A stretch of 64,000 bases of DNA from Kineothrix sp. IPX-CK (GTDB taxonomy: Bacteria > Bacillota > Clostridia > Lachnospirales > Lachnospiraceae): assembly GCF_039134705.1 (NCBI RefSeq), contig NZ_CP146256.1:4588001-4652000 (forward strand), in the 5' to 3' direction. The translations under genes were made by a program, and so were the position numbers. The notes beneath the pieces were generated by a model, which did not search any database, was not told where the DNA came from, and saw only the letters and a program-made list of their open reading frames with translations. Shown one piece after another: positions 8,157 through 16,928 of the stretch (position 1 is the first letter of the stretch; each line of letters opens with the position of its first letter).

Positions 8157-9443
8157 TTATTCCGCCGTATCCGCTTCCGTGGCATCTTCGACAGTAGTGG
8201 TATCTTCGGCGGTGGCTGCATCTTCCGTCGTTTCCGCGCTCAGATCTACGGTAAGATATTTCAGCTCGCCTTTGTTATCCGTTACGGTGTAACTTTCCTC
8301 AAGCCCGGTAATATACTGAGCTACTCTCTCTGCGGAAATCGTATCGGAGATGGTTGAATCTGTAGCATCATCATAATACCTGTTAATAAACTCCACAACA
8401 TAATATTGATGGTCTGTAGTATCCTCCAAAACAGTAATATCGCCTTCCGCTCTTCCTTCATCAAAAAGCCAGCCGGATATGGTGCTCACTATGCCGCTAT
8501 AAACCCTGCCCTCGTTAAGAGTTGCGTCGGTCTCTGTATCCTGATAGGTTTCTTTATCCTCCTCAGCCGCATTTTCCAAAGCCAATGCCTTAAAGTCTTC
8601 GCCTGCCTGACGGGCTTCCATCATTGCATCTGCTTTTTTCTTCGCTTCTAACATCGCCCTTTCGATATCCTCATCCGTAGCATCCTCTGCGATATCAGCT
8701 TTAACGATAAAGCTTTTGTAATCTACCTTATCATATTCCTGCGTATGCTCTGCATAATAATCTTTTATTTCCTGATCCGTAGGTACGTTCTGGCTCAGGA
8801 GCTCATTATAATATGCTTCCGCTAAAATGTTATCCTTGATATAAGGCTCTAATCTTTTTTCCGTAGCATAAGGTCCGTAACTGGTAGTATAGAAGTCGCT
8901 GAGCGATAAACTCTGGGATTCTGCACTAGAGCTAAAGGAGCTCAATATGTTAGCGTATTCTTCAGTAGTATCATGAGTAAACTCATGAGCTGCAGCGTCA
9001 TCCAGCAACGCCTTAGTCTGCTTAATCTGTTCCACTGTCATCTGGTCGAACAAATCCTTCCATGTCAGATTCTCCGAATATTGCTGCTCATCGAAATCTA
9101 CCGAGGTATCTAAACCAATATAAGAAAGAATGGGAGAATAAGTAGAAACATAGTTATTGACCGTGGCACTGTAATAATAATTGTATTCCGGCTCTGTGAT
9201 TTCATAACTTCCTATTGTCACATAAGGAGAGTTGATCGCATTATGCTTATCCACTGCAGAAATAACAATAGAGCCTGCAATCGCCGCAATGATACCGACA
9301 CCGATAACGATTGCACCAACCTGCATGATCCTGGTCTTGCGCTTGTCCTTTATTTCTTGTTTCTTTCTTTCTTCCATTTTACGGTCGTATTTTGTCTTTA
9401 ACTTCTGTTCAACATCCGTCTGTGGCTCCTTGTTCTTCGCCAT
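8157..9443 (-). CDS. Membrane-anchored PrsA/SurA-like foldase (parvulin-type, degenerate)
   Basis: 428 residues. A charged cytoplasmic N-terminus (residues 1-39) and one membrane helix (41-63) are followed by a long extracytoplasmic part. Residues around 75-250 look like a SurA-type chaperone domain. Around 255-375 there is a parvulin-like region (QEIKDYYAEHTQEYDKVDYKSFIVKA, ARQAGEDFKALALENAAE). The tail is Thr/Glu/Asp-rich low complexity (TTTVEDATEADTAE). It probably helps secreted proteins fold. No lipobox Cys, unlike classic PrsA. ATG 9443 is chosen for the AGGAGG 9 nt upstream; an in-frame extension to 9584 has no ribosome binding site. Single gene. Confidence 0.72.
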   Translation of the reverse strand: MAKNKEPQTDVEQKLKTKYDRKMEERKKQEIKDKRKTRIMQVGAIVIGVGIIAAIAGSIVISAVDKHNAINSPYVTIGSYEITEPEYNYYYSATVNNYVSTYSPILSYIGLDTSVDFDEQQYSENLTWKDLFDQMTVEQIKQTKALLDDAAAHEFTHDTTEEYANILSSFSSSAESQSLSLSDFYTTSYGPYATEKRLEPYIKDNILAEAYYNELLSQNVPTDQEIKDYYAEHTQEYDKVDYKSFIVKADIAEDATDEDIERAMLEAKKKADAMMEARQAGEDFKALALENAAEEDKETYQDTETDATLNEGRVYSGIVSTISGWLFDEGRAEGDITVLEDTTDHQYYVVEFINRYYDDATDSTISDTISAERVAQYITGLEESYTVTDNKGELKYLTVDLSAETTEDAATAEDTTTVEDATEADTAE

Positions 9444-9781
9444 TTGAGAGTTCCTCCTCATTTTTACATTATACATTATTTCGAAACATACTAATATCAC
9501 ATATAAAAGAGATATCACAGCATTACACCGAATGGTATTGATAATTATTATAGAGCATAATTGTGATATTACTGTGATTTTCATGCCCTATATTTATGCA
9601 CTCGGCAACATAAGTGTTTCCTACTCATGCAGGTATGAAATCTAATGAATATTCTATCACAAAATATCTTTTTTGTACAAACCTATTTCTAACTTATAGG
9701 AAGCCGTTTAAACTTGTGCTATACTACTGTTATATTTTTATTTCCTTGATTGAGATTGATGGGAAAGGCAGGTGAATCATT

Positions 9782-10519
9782 ATGTTGACAATATATCTAT
9801 GTGATGACAATCAGGAAACCGTTAATCAATACGCCCGACTGCTTAAAAAAATATCGAAGAAAAACAATGTAGATGTTATAATTTCATCTTTTGATAGCGG
9901 CGAGGGGTTACTGTTTCATCTGTTCGATTCGCCGAATCAGGCGGATATCATCTATCTTGATATCCTCATGGGCAAGCTGAACGGAATGGATACCGGTAAG
10001 AAACTGAGGGAGCTGGGATGCAAGTCGGAAATTATTTATCTGACCACGAGTGAAGATTATGTATTCGATGCTTACGATATTTCTCCGGTCAATTATCTGG
10101 TGAAAGATAAAACTTCCACTGTAAGATTTGAAGAAGTCTTCCTCCGTGCCGTAACTTTGGCTCAAAAAAAGGAAAACGATATGTTTGTCTGTGAATCAGG
10201 CAATGTCCAAAAGGTGATTCCGATCAAAGAAATATCCTTTTTTGAAATCTGGAAACGGGTCGTGACGGTTCATTACAATGGGAATGAAACCGTCAGCTTT
10301 TATTCAACAATGGAACAATTGGAAGGCCAGCTGATACATAAGGGCTTTGTCCGTATCCACCGTTCTTACATTGTGAATCTGCCCTATATTGCAAATTTTG
10401 GACAAAACAGTCTCGGTTTAAAGACAGGCGTGGAAATTCCAATCGGCGTTACATACATGAAGCAAGTCAGGCAGGCGTTTCGGGAATATATCAACCGTGC
10501 CAGTATTCATGATTACTAA
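9782..10519 (+). CDS. LytTR-family response regulator (AgrA-like)
   Basis: 245-residue cytoplasmic transcription factor. The N-terminal receiver (1-120) has the acidic pair at DDNQE, the phospho-acceptor Asp near residue 59 in IIYLDILMGKLNGMD, and the Lys in NYLVKDKTS. The C-terminal LytTR DNA-binding domain (about 135-240) shows FFEIWKRVVTVHYNG and the conserved FVRIHRSYIVNLPYI. Followed after 21 nt by a sensor kinase, so it is the regulator of a two-component pair. No AgrB/AgrD-like peptide gene is present beside it. Confidence 0.92.
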   Translation: MLTIYLCDDNQETVNQYARLLKKISKKNNVDVIISSFDSGEGLLFHLFDSPNQADIIYLDILMGKLNGMDTGKKLRELGCKSEIIYLTTSEDYVFDAYDISPVNYLVKDKTSTVRFEEVFLRAVTLAQKKENDMFVCESGNVQKVIPIKEISFFEIWKRVVTVHYNGNETVSFYSTMEQLEGQLIHKGFVRIHRSYIVNLPYIANFGQNSLGLKTGVEIPIGVTYMKQVRQAFREYINRASIHDY

Positions 10520-10540
10520 TGAATAAGGGGGACAGAACAT

Positions 10541-11893
10541 ATGCAGTTATTAGCGCTCGCTTCACTTATTTTATACGATATATTTATCCTTCTATATTTT
10601 AAAACAATCTTTCCGCATAAGAGAAGACACTGGATTTTTTATATATCCGCGGTTGGTATTAATATTGGCGTTACCATATTATCCTATTTGTTTCTGGAAC
10701 ACCGATTCAGCGTCTATCTCATGATGGGTTCTATGATGTTTGCGTTCTATCTGTTGTTTAGAGGCAACTGGGTGCAAATCTTATATGCAGGCAGCATCTA
10801 CATGTTTTCCTTATACAGCAGCCGGGGAATTATCATGTCTATTTATTCCATAGCTTTGCATATCAGCATAAAAGAGGTTCTTCATAATGACATTTATTAT
10901 CATACAATATTTGTATTGGCTATATTTCTTTCCATACTAGTCAGCCTGTTCATCCGTAAGGTAATACTTCCGGATAATAAAGCAAAGTATTTGTTCAATA
11001 ACAGTGTTCAGCTTAGATTTGTAGTCATTTATCTATTTTTCCAGTTGTTATTTCTCACGCTCATAAATGATGCGCGGTATCATGATGATATCAGGCAAAC
11101 CTGGCTTTCTTCCTTATATTTGGGTTCCTGTATTATAAGTAAAGTGTGGCTGGTGTTTGTCTTTAGCCATACGGCCAAAGTATCCGAATTGCTTGAGTAC
11201 GAGTTGCACACCCGCAAGCTGCAAGAACAGCTTTCCCGCCAGGTGCGGCATTATCAGTCATACCGAAAATTTACAGAAAGCTATCGAATGTTCCGGCATG
11301 ATTACGAGAAATTGATGGCTTCCGTCAAAACCATGCTACGCAATCAGGAATATGGAAAAGCCACCCGAATATTGGACGATATACATGATACGATGCAACG
11401 GGACGTACTTGTTCACAAAACCTATTCCAATAATATATTGTTGGATGCCATCTTGCAGGATGCGGCCAACGTCTGTGAAGAAAAAGGTATCCGCTTTTCA
11501 GCACATGTTCATCTCCCTGAAAGTGTTTCAATGACCGAGCTGGATATTGTTCATGTTTTCTCAAATATAATAGATAACTCAATAGAAGCCTGTGATAAAG
11601 TATCCGGTCAGGAACGGTTTGTTGAGGTCATAAGCCGGGGAACTAAGGAGTGGGCGATTGTTGAAGTTTCCAATTCATTTAACGGTGAACTGTTAATGGA
11701 AAACGGCGAACCGAAAACTACAAAAGACAATAAAGATTATCACGGCTTTGGATTACGAATTGTGAAGGAGACAATTGAAACATTAGGAGGGCTACTATTC
11801 ATAGAAACAGATCAATTAAAAAGAATCTTCAAAATAAGGGTGTGTATCCCTAAAGCTTCCTCCCGACGCCAGAATTCTCTCATAGTCCAATAG
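10541..11893 (+). CDS. Sensor histidine kinase, AgrC/GHKL type
   Basis: 450 residues. The N-terminal half (about 1-215) has six to seven hydrophobic helices forming an integral-membrane sensor with almost no extracellular domain, as in AgrC-like quorum sensors. A coiled coil (LEYELHTRKLQEQLSRQ) leads to the H-box FRHDYEKL with the phospho-His near residue 252. The GHKL ATPase domain shows the N-box HVFSNIIDNSIEAC and a G-box YHGFGLRIVKE. It phosphorylates the LytTR regulator encoded upstream. The signal is unknown. Confidence 0.9.
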   Translation: MQLLALASLILYDIFILLYFKTIFPHKRRHWIFYISAVGINIGVTILSYLFLEHRFSVYLMMGSMMFAFYLLFRGNWVQILYAGSIYMFSLYSSRGIIMSIYSIALHISIKEVLHNDIYYHTIFVLAIFLSILVSLFIRKVILPDNKAKYLFNNSVQLRFVVIYLFFQLLFLTLINDARYHDDIRQTWLSSLYLGSCIISKVWLVFVFSHTAKVSELLEYELHTRKLQEQLSRQVRHYQSYRKFTESYRMFRHDYEKLMASVKTMLRNQEYGKATRILDDIHDTMQRDVLVHKTYSNNILLDAILQDAANVCEEKGIRFSAHVHLPESVSMTELDIVHVFSNIIDNSIEACDKVSGQERFVEVISRGTKEWAIVEVSNSFNGELLMENGEPKTTKDNKDYHGFGLRIVKETIETLGGLLFIETDQLKRIFKIRVCIPKASSRRQNSLIVQ

Positions 11894-12076
11894 TACCTGG
11901 TCGTTCTGTATGCATATGTTCATCCATGATTCTCACCGAATATCCTTATGTAATTGGGAACAAAAAAAGGCAAATTGAGTGCATAGTAAACCATAATGTT
12001 GTTTAGCCATTTTATACTTATACCGCGAGTACGGCTATGTACTCTATTTCAATTGACCTTAAAGGAGGAATCCTGT

Positions 12077-12598
12077 ATGAAATATGAAAATAAACCATCC
12101 AAGTTCACCTGGGAAGGTCTTGGAAATATTGGCGAGGGCAGAAAAAACCTTGGGCCGGATATGCCGGTGCTCATTTACCGTCTGTTTCAATATACCTTGA
12201 AAGATATTTTATCCCGGGAATACGATGAAGTGACCGCCAGCAGCCTATATCGCGCAGCCGGACATATGGCCGGTACCGAATTGGCAAAAAATGTGCTGGA
12301 TCTTTCCGGCGACTTCGATTACTTTATCGCTAACCTGACCAACAAACTAAAGGAGCTGAAAATTGGCGTTCTGCGTATTGATAAAGCCGACTTGGATTCG
12401 CTTTCCTTTACCTTAACGGTTTCAGAAGATCTGGATTGTTCAGGCCTGCCTATTTCGGGTGAAACCGTGTGCGACTATGATGAGGGATTTATTGCAGGCA
12501 TTCTCGAAACATACAGCAGTCGTCAATTTATTGTAAAAGAAATCGACTGCTGGTCTACCGGAGACAGAACCTGCCGATTTTCCGCAATTCCAAAATAG
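12077..12598 (+). CDS. V4R (4-vinyl reductase) domain sensor protein
   Basis: 173 residues, essentially one V4R domain: GPDMPVLIYRLFQYTLKDIL at the start, YRAAGHMAGTELAKN, a FTLTVSEDLDCSGLP strand, and the C-terminal CDYDEGFIAGILE plus CWSTGDRTCRFSAI. V4R domains bind small hydrophobic molecules or metals and often serve as input modules. ATG 12077 is chosen because AAAGGAGGA lies 7 nt upstream; an in-frame extension to 11996 has no support. Followed after 45 nt by a diguanylate cyclase, so it may supply the input for that enzyme. The cysteines CD, CW and CRF are possible ligand or metal contacts (inference). Confidence 0.85.
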   Translation: MKYENKPSKFTWEGLGNIGEGRKNLGPDMPVLIYRLFQYTLKDILSREYDEVTASSLYRAAGHMAGTELAKNVLDLSGDFDYFIANLTNKLKELKIGVLRIDKADLDSLSFTLTVSEDLDCSGLPISGETVCDYDEGFIAGILETYSSRQFIVKEIDCWSTGDRTCRFSAIPK

Positions 12599-12643
12599 TC
12601 TGCACCAGTTATATGAGAATGGTCAGGAAAGGAAGTAACGAAG

Positions 12644-13957
12644 GTGGACGATATCAGTCAAAAGACACTTATAGCTATGCAAGATGTACTGGAGAAGCTG
12701 CTATCCGGCAAGCAGTGTGGCGTAATGGAAGTACATACCTCTATACCCGAACTGCAGGCACTCGTTACGAAAATGAATCAATTGATTCAGAATTTGAACG
12801 AAATAAATCATCTGGCAACAGATCTTTCGCAAGGTAAGCTGGATACTCCAGTGCCACCCCGGCATAACTATATGGCCAGTCCATTGAAGCAGTTACACTC
12901 CCAACTGTCTATTTTGACATGGAGTTTGCGGCAGCTGAGGTCAGGATATGTTGTCAGTAAATTTGAGAATACCGGTGAATTATTTGATGCATGTAATGAA
13001 CTGGTCGATCAGGTAGCGGTATTTTCCACGCAGGAAGCTGACAGCATAACCCCCAGTATGTCAATATCATTCAATAGCTGGCGTTATCATCAGATCCTCC
13101 AGACTCTCAATCTTCTTCATGTGTCAGTTTTGGAGGTAGACGGCAACGGACGTGTGATATACGCCAATCTCTCAGCAAAAGAAATGTTTGGAGATATCAA
13201 ATACATTTCAGAACAAACGAAAAGCAATGTAATTAAATTTATTGCAACAAATATCATAATTGACAAAGAAAATAATATTTTTCCGATTCATCAGGAGATT
13301 TATGAAGAAAGCAGCAGCACATGGTATCAAATTACATCCGACAGGTTTTTATTGCCAAATGGACAAGTGTGCGTATTCAACGTGATTGACAATATCAGTA
13401 AATGGAAGTTTAATGAATGCAAATTAAAAATGTCTGCCGCGATTGATGAAATGACAGGAGCCTATAACCGTAAATCCGGGCTGGAGGAATTGGAGAATAT
13501 TATGACCCGGGCCGATTCTTCAAAAACACACTGCATTGCCTTTATCGATATTGATGGCCTGAAACCCATCAACGATAACTACGGTCATAGTGAAGGTGAT
13601 TATGCAATTAAAACTATTGCCAACGTACTTCTCTCATCAGTTCGTGATTCGGATGTGGTTTGCAGATATGGAGGAGATGAGTTTATGATTATTTTTAAAA
13701 ACAGCGAAGAGGATGCGGCAGAAAAAATCATCACAAGAATGTGTGACAAATTAAAAGAACTCGGGAATAAGACCCCCAAACCTTATACAATGTCCTTCAG
13801 CTATGGTATTAAGGCATTTTCTAATTGTACTGATTCTGCCTATAATATTACAGACTTGTTAAAAGAGGCCGATCAAAAGATGTATCAATACAAAACCAAA
13901 AAAAGAAGGTGCAAAGAGGGAATTCCGGCCTCAGTTAATAGGCAGCAGCATAGTTGA
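12644..13957 (+). CDS. Cytoplasmic PAS-GGDEF diguanylate cyclase
   Basis: 437 residues, no membrane segment. N-terminal helical/HAMP-like region (residues about 1-130, including LATDLSQGKLDTPVPPRHNY), a PAS domain (about 148-255, LLHVSVLEVDGNGRVIYANLSAKEMFGD), and a C-terminal GGDEF domain (about 265-425). The active site is intact: DIDGLKPINDNYGHSEGD and RYGGDEFMIIF. An RxxD inhibitory I-site (RDSD) sits five residues before GGDEF, so the enzyme is likely catalytic and product-inhibited. Makes c-di-GMP from two GTP. Start is GTG 12644, with AGGAAGG about 9 nt upstream. It lies between V4R and ComFB genes. Confidence 0.93.
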   Translation: MDDISQKTLIAMQDVLEKLLSGKQCGVMEVHTSIPELQALVTKMNQLIQNLNEINHLATDLSQGKLDTPVPPRHNYMASPLKQLHSQLSILTWSLRQLRSGYVVSKFENTGELFDACNELVDQVAVFSTQEADSITPSMSISFNSWRYHQILQTLNLLHVSVLEVDGNGRVIYANLSAKEMFGDIKYISEQTKSNVIKFIATNIIIDKENNIFPIHQEIYEESSSTWYQITSDRFLLPNGQVCVFNVIDNISKWKFNECKLKMSAAIDEMTGAYNRKSGLEELENIMTRADSSKTHCIAFIDIDGLKPINDNYGHSEGDYAIKTIANVLLSSVRDSDVVCRYGGDEFMIIFKNSEEDAAEKIITRMCDKLKELGNKTPKPYTMSFSYGIKAFSNCTDSAYNITDLLKEADQKMYQYKTKKRRCKEGIPASVNRQQHS

Positions 13958-14007
13958 TTCTAAACAAGCAACAGATAGTACTGGTGATAGAAAGGAAATC
14001 GTCCTCC

Positions 14008-14289
14008 ATGAATAAAAAATTCAATTCAAATAACATGATGGAACAAATGGTTGAATATAAACTGCCGGAGCTGATGAAGGCATCGAAAATGTGTACTTGT
14101 GAACGATGCCGCGCTGACGTGCTCGCATTGGTATTGAACGAGCTGCCGCCAAGATATGTTGTGACCCGCGTTGGTGAGGCGATGACGCGATTTGAGCTTT
14201 TGAACACTCAGGCACAAACCAATATTACCACCGCAATTATGTTCGCCGTTAAGAAAGTATCCCAAAATCCCCGCCATGATGAAACGTAA
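14008..14289 (+). CDS. comFB: ComFB-family protein, probable cyclic-dinucleotide receptor
   Basis: 93 residues matching ComFB throughout: NMMEQMVEYKLPELM, the Cys cluster CTCERCRADVLALVLNELPPRYVVT, and the C-terminal QTNITTAIMFAVKKVSQNPRH. The first Cys group (C-x-C-x-x-C) resembles a metal site. In Bacillus the gene lies in the late competence comF operon. ComFB proteins have more recently been reported as receptors for cyclic dinucleotides; this is recalled knowledge, not seen here. Its position 50 nt after a diguanylate cyclase supports that role. ATG 14008 is preferred; the frame is open back to 13954 without a good ribosome binding site. Ends 20 nt from a convergent LacI gene. Confidence 0.88.
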   Translation: MNKKFNSNNMMEQMVEYKLPELMKASKMCTCERCRADVLALVLNELPPRYVVTRVGEAMTRFELLNTQAQTNITTAIMFAVKKVSQNPRHDET

Positions 14290-14308
14290 ACCTGTCTCCT
14301 GCCCTGAG

Positions 14309-15310
14309 TCATTCTCTAGGGCAAGTGGATTCTCTCGGTATGATTCTCCCATGCAAGATGGTGATGCCGCCTTCCTCTTCCCCTTTTATCAGACCCACGA
14401 GCTGCTCAACAGCAAGCGCTCCCTGCTTTTCGAAAGAAGTTCTGATGGTGGTGAGGGAAGGTCTTACCAACCGTGCTGTTTCGATATCGTCGCATCCGAT
14501 AACGCTAATCTGCTCCGGCACACGGATGCCTTCTTCTAAAAGTGCTTCCAGCGTACCAATCGCGCTTTCATCATTGGCGGCAAAGACAGCTTCAGGAAGC
14601 TTCTTCCCCGTCTCCAGAAAATCCTTCATGGAATTGTAAGAAGCCTCCCGCTCAAAGTCACCCTGCAGGATATAATCTTCCTCCAAAGTGATGCCCGCCT
14701 GCCTCAATACGTTAATAAAGCCTCTTTCTCGCCCAGTGCTGTCGAAGTTGTTCTCCACACCTCGCATGTAAGCGACAGTCTTATGCCCTAATTCCAGCAA
14801 AAACTTTGCGGCGAGTTCGCCCTCGTGATAGGAGTCAAACACAACGCTGGATATATACTTTCCTTTCATCTCTCTATCTATGAACACAGTGGGGATATCG
14901 TTATCCACCAGCATTTTTATATGCTCTTCCTTGATCCATCCGTTTAAAACGATGGCACCGTCCACTCGTTTGCCCAAAATATTTGCCATCATATTGTTGG
15001 ATTTGTCGCTGATAAAAATATTCAGCTCATATCCGTGCTTTTTGCATGCCCGAAAGATGGAATCTGCCAATACTCCATAATAAGGTCCCTTTATGGAGTT
15101 AATGAACAGTCCGATTACATTGGTCGCCTGTGCCTTTAAATTTCTTCCGTTCAAATTCGGCATGTAATGCAGTTTCTCCGCTATCTTTAAAATATGCTGT
15201 TTTGTATCGGGATGCAGAACATCTACATCGTTTAAAGCATTGGATACTGTAGATATGGATACTCCGGCTTCCTTTGCCACATCCTTAATAGTCACTTTTT
15301 TCGATGCCAC
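14309..15310 (-). CDS. LacI-family transcriptional regulator
   Basis: 333 residues. N-terminal LacI HTH and hinge (residues 1-60: VTIKDVAKEAGVSISTVSNALN, PNLNGRNLKAQATNVIGLF), then a periplasmic-binding-protein-like effector domain with the usual blocks (DGAIVLNGW, IPTVFIDRE, GHKTVAYMRG, GRERGF, PEAVFAANDESAIGTLEAL, ISVIGCDDIETARLVRPSLTTIR). Typically a sugar-responsive repressor. It is the last gene of a minus-strand run with YbaK, S1, glgX and pfkB genes upstream, so the carbohydrate genes are possible targets. The effector cannot be inferred. GTATCCCTCC-like complement gives a fair ribosome binding site. Confidence 0.93.
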   Translation of the reverse strand: MASKKVTIKDVAKEAGVSISTVSNALNDVDVLHPDTKQHILKIAEKLHYMPNLNGRNLKAQATNVIGLFINSIKGPYYGVLADSIFRACKKHGYELNIFISDKSNNMMANILGKRVDGAIVLNGWIKEEHIKMLVDNDIPTVFIDREMKGKYISSVVFDSYHEGELAAKFLLELGHKTVAYMRGVENNFDSTGRERGFINVLRQAGITLEEDYILQGDFEREASYNSMKDFLETGKKLPEAVFAANDESAIGTLEALLEEGIRVPEQISVIGCDDIETARLVRPSLTTIRTSFEKQGALAVEQLVGLIKGEEEGGITILHGRIIPRESTCPRE

Positions 15311-15340
15311 TTTTTATCCCTCCGCAGTAATTCGGTAAAT

Positions 15341-15811
15341 TTAAGTAATAGAACAAATATCGATCCATTCTCTAGCTTGCGATGCTCTTTCCAGCTCCTC
15401 AGGGGTCATTACCACACAGCTGCTGCTGCTCCCTGCCGCAGGAAGGACTGTTTCAAAACGCTTCATGGAAATATCCAGATAAACCTTAACGTTTTTATCA
15501 GGAATATCAAAAGGACACACGCCGCCTACAGCATGTCCCGTATAAGCAATGACCTCCTCCGGCGTTAACATTTTCGCCTTAGTGCCGAATATGGCCTTAT
15601 ACTTCTTGTTGTCGACCTTGGCATCCCCCGACGTAACAATTAATATAACGCTGTCATTCGTTTTAAAGGAGAGCGTCTTGGCAATTCTCGCCGGAATAAC
15701 GCCTGCAGCCGCAGCCGCAAGCTCCACCGTCGCACTGGATACCTGGAATTCCCTGACCTTGTCATCCAGCCCGAAAGGCTTTAAATATTTTTTAACACTT
15801 TCTACTGACAT
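15341..15811 (-). CDS. YbaK/EbsC-family aminoacyl-tRNA deacylase
   Basis: 156 residues forming a single YbaK/prolyl-tRNA-editing domain. Family blocks are visible: AAAAGVIPARIAKTLSF, VILIVTSGDAKVDNKKYKAIFG, and the glycine/proline motif YTGHAVGGVCPFDIP, ending KVYLDISMKRFETVLPAAGSSS. Such proteins hydrolyse mischarged tRNA (often Cys-tRNA(Pro)) in the cytoplasm. The exact substrate cannot be read from sequence. It sits 43 nt downstream of the S1-domain gene and 30 nt upstream of lacI-type gene, all on the minus strand, so probably co-transcribed. Confidence 0.88.
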   Translation of the reverse strand: MSVESVKKYLKPFGLDDKVREFQVSSATVELAAAAAGVIPARIAKTLSFKTNDSVILIVTSGDAKVDNKKYKAIFGTKAKMLTPEEVIAYTGHAVGGVCPFDIPDKNVKVYLDISMKRFETVLPAAGSSSSCVVMTPEELERASQAREWIDICSIT

Positions 15812-15854
15812 TTTTATCTTACTTCCTTTTTTATTTTACTTCTTTCGTTCTTAC

Positions 15855-16844
15855 TTAAAGCTTTAATTTCTTAAACAAATCTCCAAGAGACGTACCGATT
15901 TCCTCATTTGAGCTATATTCCGCGGCTTCCTTCTCTTCCATTTCATCCGGTCTTGAATCCTCTTCCACAGCCTTTATACTCAAGCTGATCTTATGGTCAT
16001 TAGTGCCCAGCACCTTCACCTTCACCTTATCTCCTACTGCCAGCACCTCAGAAGGCTTCTTAATCCTTTTCGAAGAAATCTGAGAAATATGCACCAAGCC
16101 GCTGAGTCCATCCGCAAGAGCGATGAACGCGCCGTAAGGCATCAAAGATTCCACGGTTCCCTCCAGTACCGTACCCGGCACCAGCATAGAAATCTTATGA
16201 TTAATTTCCGTCTCCGCTTTTTGCTTCTCCACGGCCTTCGCCGACAAGACCAGCTTCTTCTTCTCTTCATCCACTGTAATGACCTTCACAGTAAGCTGCC
16301 TGTTCATCCACGGCTCCAAATCCTCCACATAACTAAGAGATAGCTGTGATGCCGGAATAAATCCTCGAATTCCTTCCGCATAAGCAATAACTCCGCTGTT
16401 TACCACCTCGCTCACCTTCACAGAAATTTCCTTCTCATCATTCAGATACTGCTTCAAAATATCCCATGATAAAATATCCTTCGCTTCTTTACAAGAAAGC
16501 TGAATATTCCCTGCCCCATCATCTGTCTTAATTACGGTAGCCTCAATAACAGAGCCTATTTTCACTTCCTCCAGAATATTAAACTTCGGATCATTACTCA
16601 TATCTTCCGCCTTGATGATGCCCTGAGCAAAATAATTCAAATCGAGAATCACTTCCTCTTCATTCACAGAAATTACCGTACCGGATATAATCTCCCCTTC
16701 CCCGATCTTTCTGAAAGAAGCCTCCAGCTCCCTGCTGTAATCCGCCATCGTTTCCTGAGTTCCGGCCTCATTTTCTGCAGCCGTCTCCATGGAGGTTCCG
16801 GCGTTTCCGCCCAGCATGTCTTTTTCCAGTAAATCTTTTTCCAT
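15855..16844 (-). CDS. S1-domain RNA-binding protein (ribosomal protein S1-like)
   Basis: 329 residues. After an acidic Glu/Ala-rich leader (residues 1-50) come three to four S1 OB folds: IISGTVISVNEEEVILDLN with GSVIEATVIKTDDGAGNIQLS, a second around VSEVVNSGVIAYAEGIRGFIPASQLS, and a canonical C-terminal one, PGTVLEGTVESLMPYGAFIALADGLSGLVHISQIS. The C-terminus is acidic (DEMEEKEAAEYSSNEE). Shorter than E. coli S1 (557 aa) and closer to the short S1-like proteins of Firmicutes. Probably binds mRNA or ribosomes. AAAGGAG lies about 8 nt before the ATG. A palindrome (16888-16903) stands in its upstream region. Confidence 0.87.
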   Translation of the reverse strand: MEKDLLEKDMLGGNAGTSMETAAENEAGTQETMADYSRELEASFRKIGEGEIISGTVISVNEEEVILDLNYFAQGIIKAEDMSNDPKFNILEEVKIGSVIEATVIKTDDGAGNIQLSCKEAKDILSWDILKQYLNDEKEISVKVSEVVNSGVIAYAEGIRGFIPASQLSLSYVEDLEPWMNRQLTVKVITVDEEKKKLVLSAKAVEKQKAETEINHKISMLVPGTVLEGTVESLMPYGAFIALADGLSGLVHISQISSKRIKKPSEVLAVGDKVKVKVLGTNDHKISLSIKAVEEDSRPDEMEEKEAAEYSSNEEIGTSLGDLFKKLKL

Positions 16845-16887
16845 AATCTTTCTCCTTTTATTTTATTTTTTAATCAGGTAATTGCCT

Positions 16888-16903
16888 ATACCACAGGTGG
16901 TAT
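16888..16903. promoter_or_regulatory. Palindrome upstream of the S1-domain gene
   Basis: ATACCACAGGTGGTAT is a 7-bp perfect inverted repeat around a 2-nt centre, 44-59 nt upstream of the S1 gene ATG and 26 nt after the glgX stop. The position and symmetry fit an operator, but no known regulator site is recognised. Confidence 0.35.
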
Positions 16904-16928
16904 GTATATGTTTAAAAATACCCACTTA

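Noticed and set aside
9444-9584. N-terminal extension of the PrsA-like protein
   Set aside because: AGGAGG lies just before ATG 9443 and the extra segment has no support.
14300-14323. Short hairpin TGCCCT/AGGGCA at the ComFB-LacI junction
   Set aside because: Only 6 bp with a 12-nt loop, no T-tract, and partly inside the LacI coding end.
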